From the NCBI GenBank assembly GCA_021161545.1, contig JAGHAJ010000024.1, positions 1-5,783 on the forward strand: a stretch of DNA of 5,783 bases, given 5' to 3'. The stretch is from Synergistota bacterium. Lineage in GTDB: Bacteria > Synergistota > JAGHAJ01. The translations under genes and the position numbers were made by a program. Positions 5,270 to 5,783 of the stretch are shown here, piece by piece. The notes beneath the pieces are model-generated. The model had not been told where the DNA came from, did not search any database, and saw nothing but the letters and a program-made list of their open reading frames with translations. Every line of letters starts with the position of its first letter. Positions within the stretch are counted from its first letter, which is position 1.

Positions 5270-5783
5270 TTGGAGGTTTTAATTTTATCTATTACACTTT
5301 CTGCTTTCCTTTCTTTGGCTGTGCTTAGGGCAAAAAGACACGATAACATTTCCCTTGCGTTTATTAGGGAGTTTGGTGTTTTTGTGGCTTTTGTGGGTGT
5401 TGTTGTGCTCGAAAGATGGACTTCTGTTCCGCTCCTCAAGGCAGTTGTAGTGGGTAGTTTTGCCTTCTATCTGGTTGGACTCTCTGTTGCAAATAACCTC
5501 CTTTCGTGGAGATGGGGTTTGCTCTTTGAAGTTGTGGTTGCCGTTATCCTCACAAGATATGGTTTAAGAGTGGACTTTATTCTTGGACTTGACGGTAGAT
5601 TTCACTATTTGGGATGGTATAGTATTCCTATTTCTGTGTTGTGGGTAGTCCTCGTCTCCAACTCTATAAGATTTCTTGACATTATTGAAGGTGTGGCAAG
5701 CGGAGTAATAGTTATTAGTGCTATTACATTTTACCTTGTTGCCTACTTTCAGCAGCAAGCATTGTTTGATGCTATGAATCTGA
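5270..5783 (+). CDS. Divergent WecA/MraY/TagO-family membrane protein, partial, probably lacking canonical catalytic residues
   Basis: The frame runs open for 171 codons to the window edge. It encodes a very hydrophobic protein with about five membrane segments visible (near residues 3-19, 35-48, 55-71, 84-95 and 117-130), plus a sixth at 144-160. The pattern fits the polyprenyl-phosphate phosphosugar transferase family (glycosyl transferase family 4), which loads the lipid carrier for cell-wall or surface polysaccharide synthesis. GLSVANNLLSWRWGLLFE (70-87) aligns without gaps to the family's GL-x-DD-x-x-x-LSPR segment, but the two aspartates are Val73 and Ala74. SNSIRFLDIIEGVASG (130-145) corresponds to the NAxNxxDGxDGLAxG motif, with the second Asn as Arg134 and the DGxDG as DIIEG. 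TTG 5270 is chosen because TAG precedes it directly and GGGGGTGG lies 4 bases upstream. GTG codon 18 is an alternative start. It could be a pseudoenzyme. Confidence 0.7.
   Translation, partial: MEVLILSITLSAFLSLAVLRAKRHDNISLAFIREFGVFVAFVGVVVLERWTSVPLLKAVVVGSFAFYLVGLSVANNLLSWRWGLLFEVVVAVILTRYGLRVDFILGLDGRFHYLGWYSIPISVLWVVLVSNSIRFLDIIEGVASGVIVISAITFYLVAYFQQQALFDAMNL

Noticed and set aside
1-5783. CRISPR array, tRNA/rRNA genes, insertion sequences or phage genes
   Set aside because: No regularly spaced repeats, no cloverleaf or rRNA-like sequence, and no transposase, integrase or terminal inverted repeats were seen on either strand.

Overview
The window reads as a piece of a bacterial chromosome, most likely from an anaerobic, hydrogen-metabolising and possibly thermophilic bacterium of a Thermotogae- or Clostridia-like kind. 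The reasons are a strongly HydE-like [FeFe]-hydrogenase maturase, AGA/AGG/ATA-rich codon use, strong Shine-Dalgarno sites and SigA-type promoters with near-consensus boxes. I cannot name the species. There are no RNA genes, CRISPR arrays or insertion sequences that I can support.

Layout. Bases 1-1372 (+) are the end of a tightly overlapping hydrogenase-maturation operon: the last 28 codons of an upstream gene (probably hydG), a small uncharacterised 88-residue protein, and hydE. Bases 1373-2747 (+) hold a malic enzyme with its own extended -10 promoter and a clean intrinsic terminator. Convergent to it, bases 2741-4792 (-) encode a 683-residue acyl-CoA synthetase whose C-terminus is fused to a complete LeuA-type (2-isopropylmalate synthase) regulatory/dimerisation domain. 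This is the most unusual object in the window. It is driven by a textbook TTGACA-N17-TATAAT promoter.

Bases 4793-5269 contain no intact gene. They hold the promoter of the fusion gene, a palindrome, a possible forward promoter, and the decayed remnant of a small rhodanese gene (4989-5226) carrying an internal deletion, a frame change and an in-frame TGA. A good forward promoter overlaps the end of that remnant and leads into a partial membrane protein (5270 to the window end). That protein aligns with the WecA/MraY/TagO phosphoglycosyl-transferase family but appears to lack the canonical Asp-Asp pair and has an altered second catalytic motif.

How they work together. The hydrogenase maturases act in one process (H-cluster assembly). 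Malic enzyme (malate to pyruvate plus CO2 and NAD(P)H) and the acyl-CoA ligase are separate metabolic units; nothing in the sequence links them into one operon. The LeuA domain suggests that the ligase is controlled by an amino acid or related branched metabolite. That is inference from domain homology.
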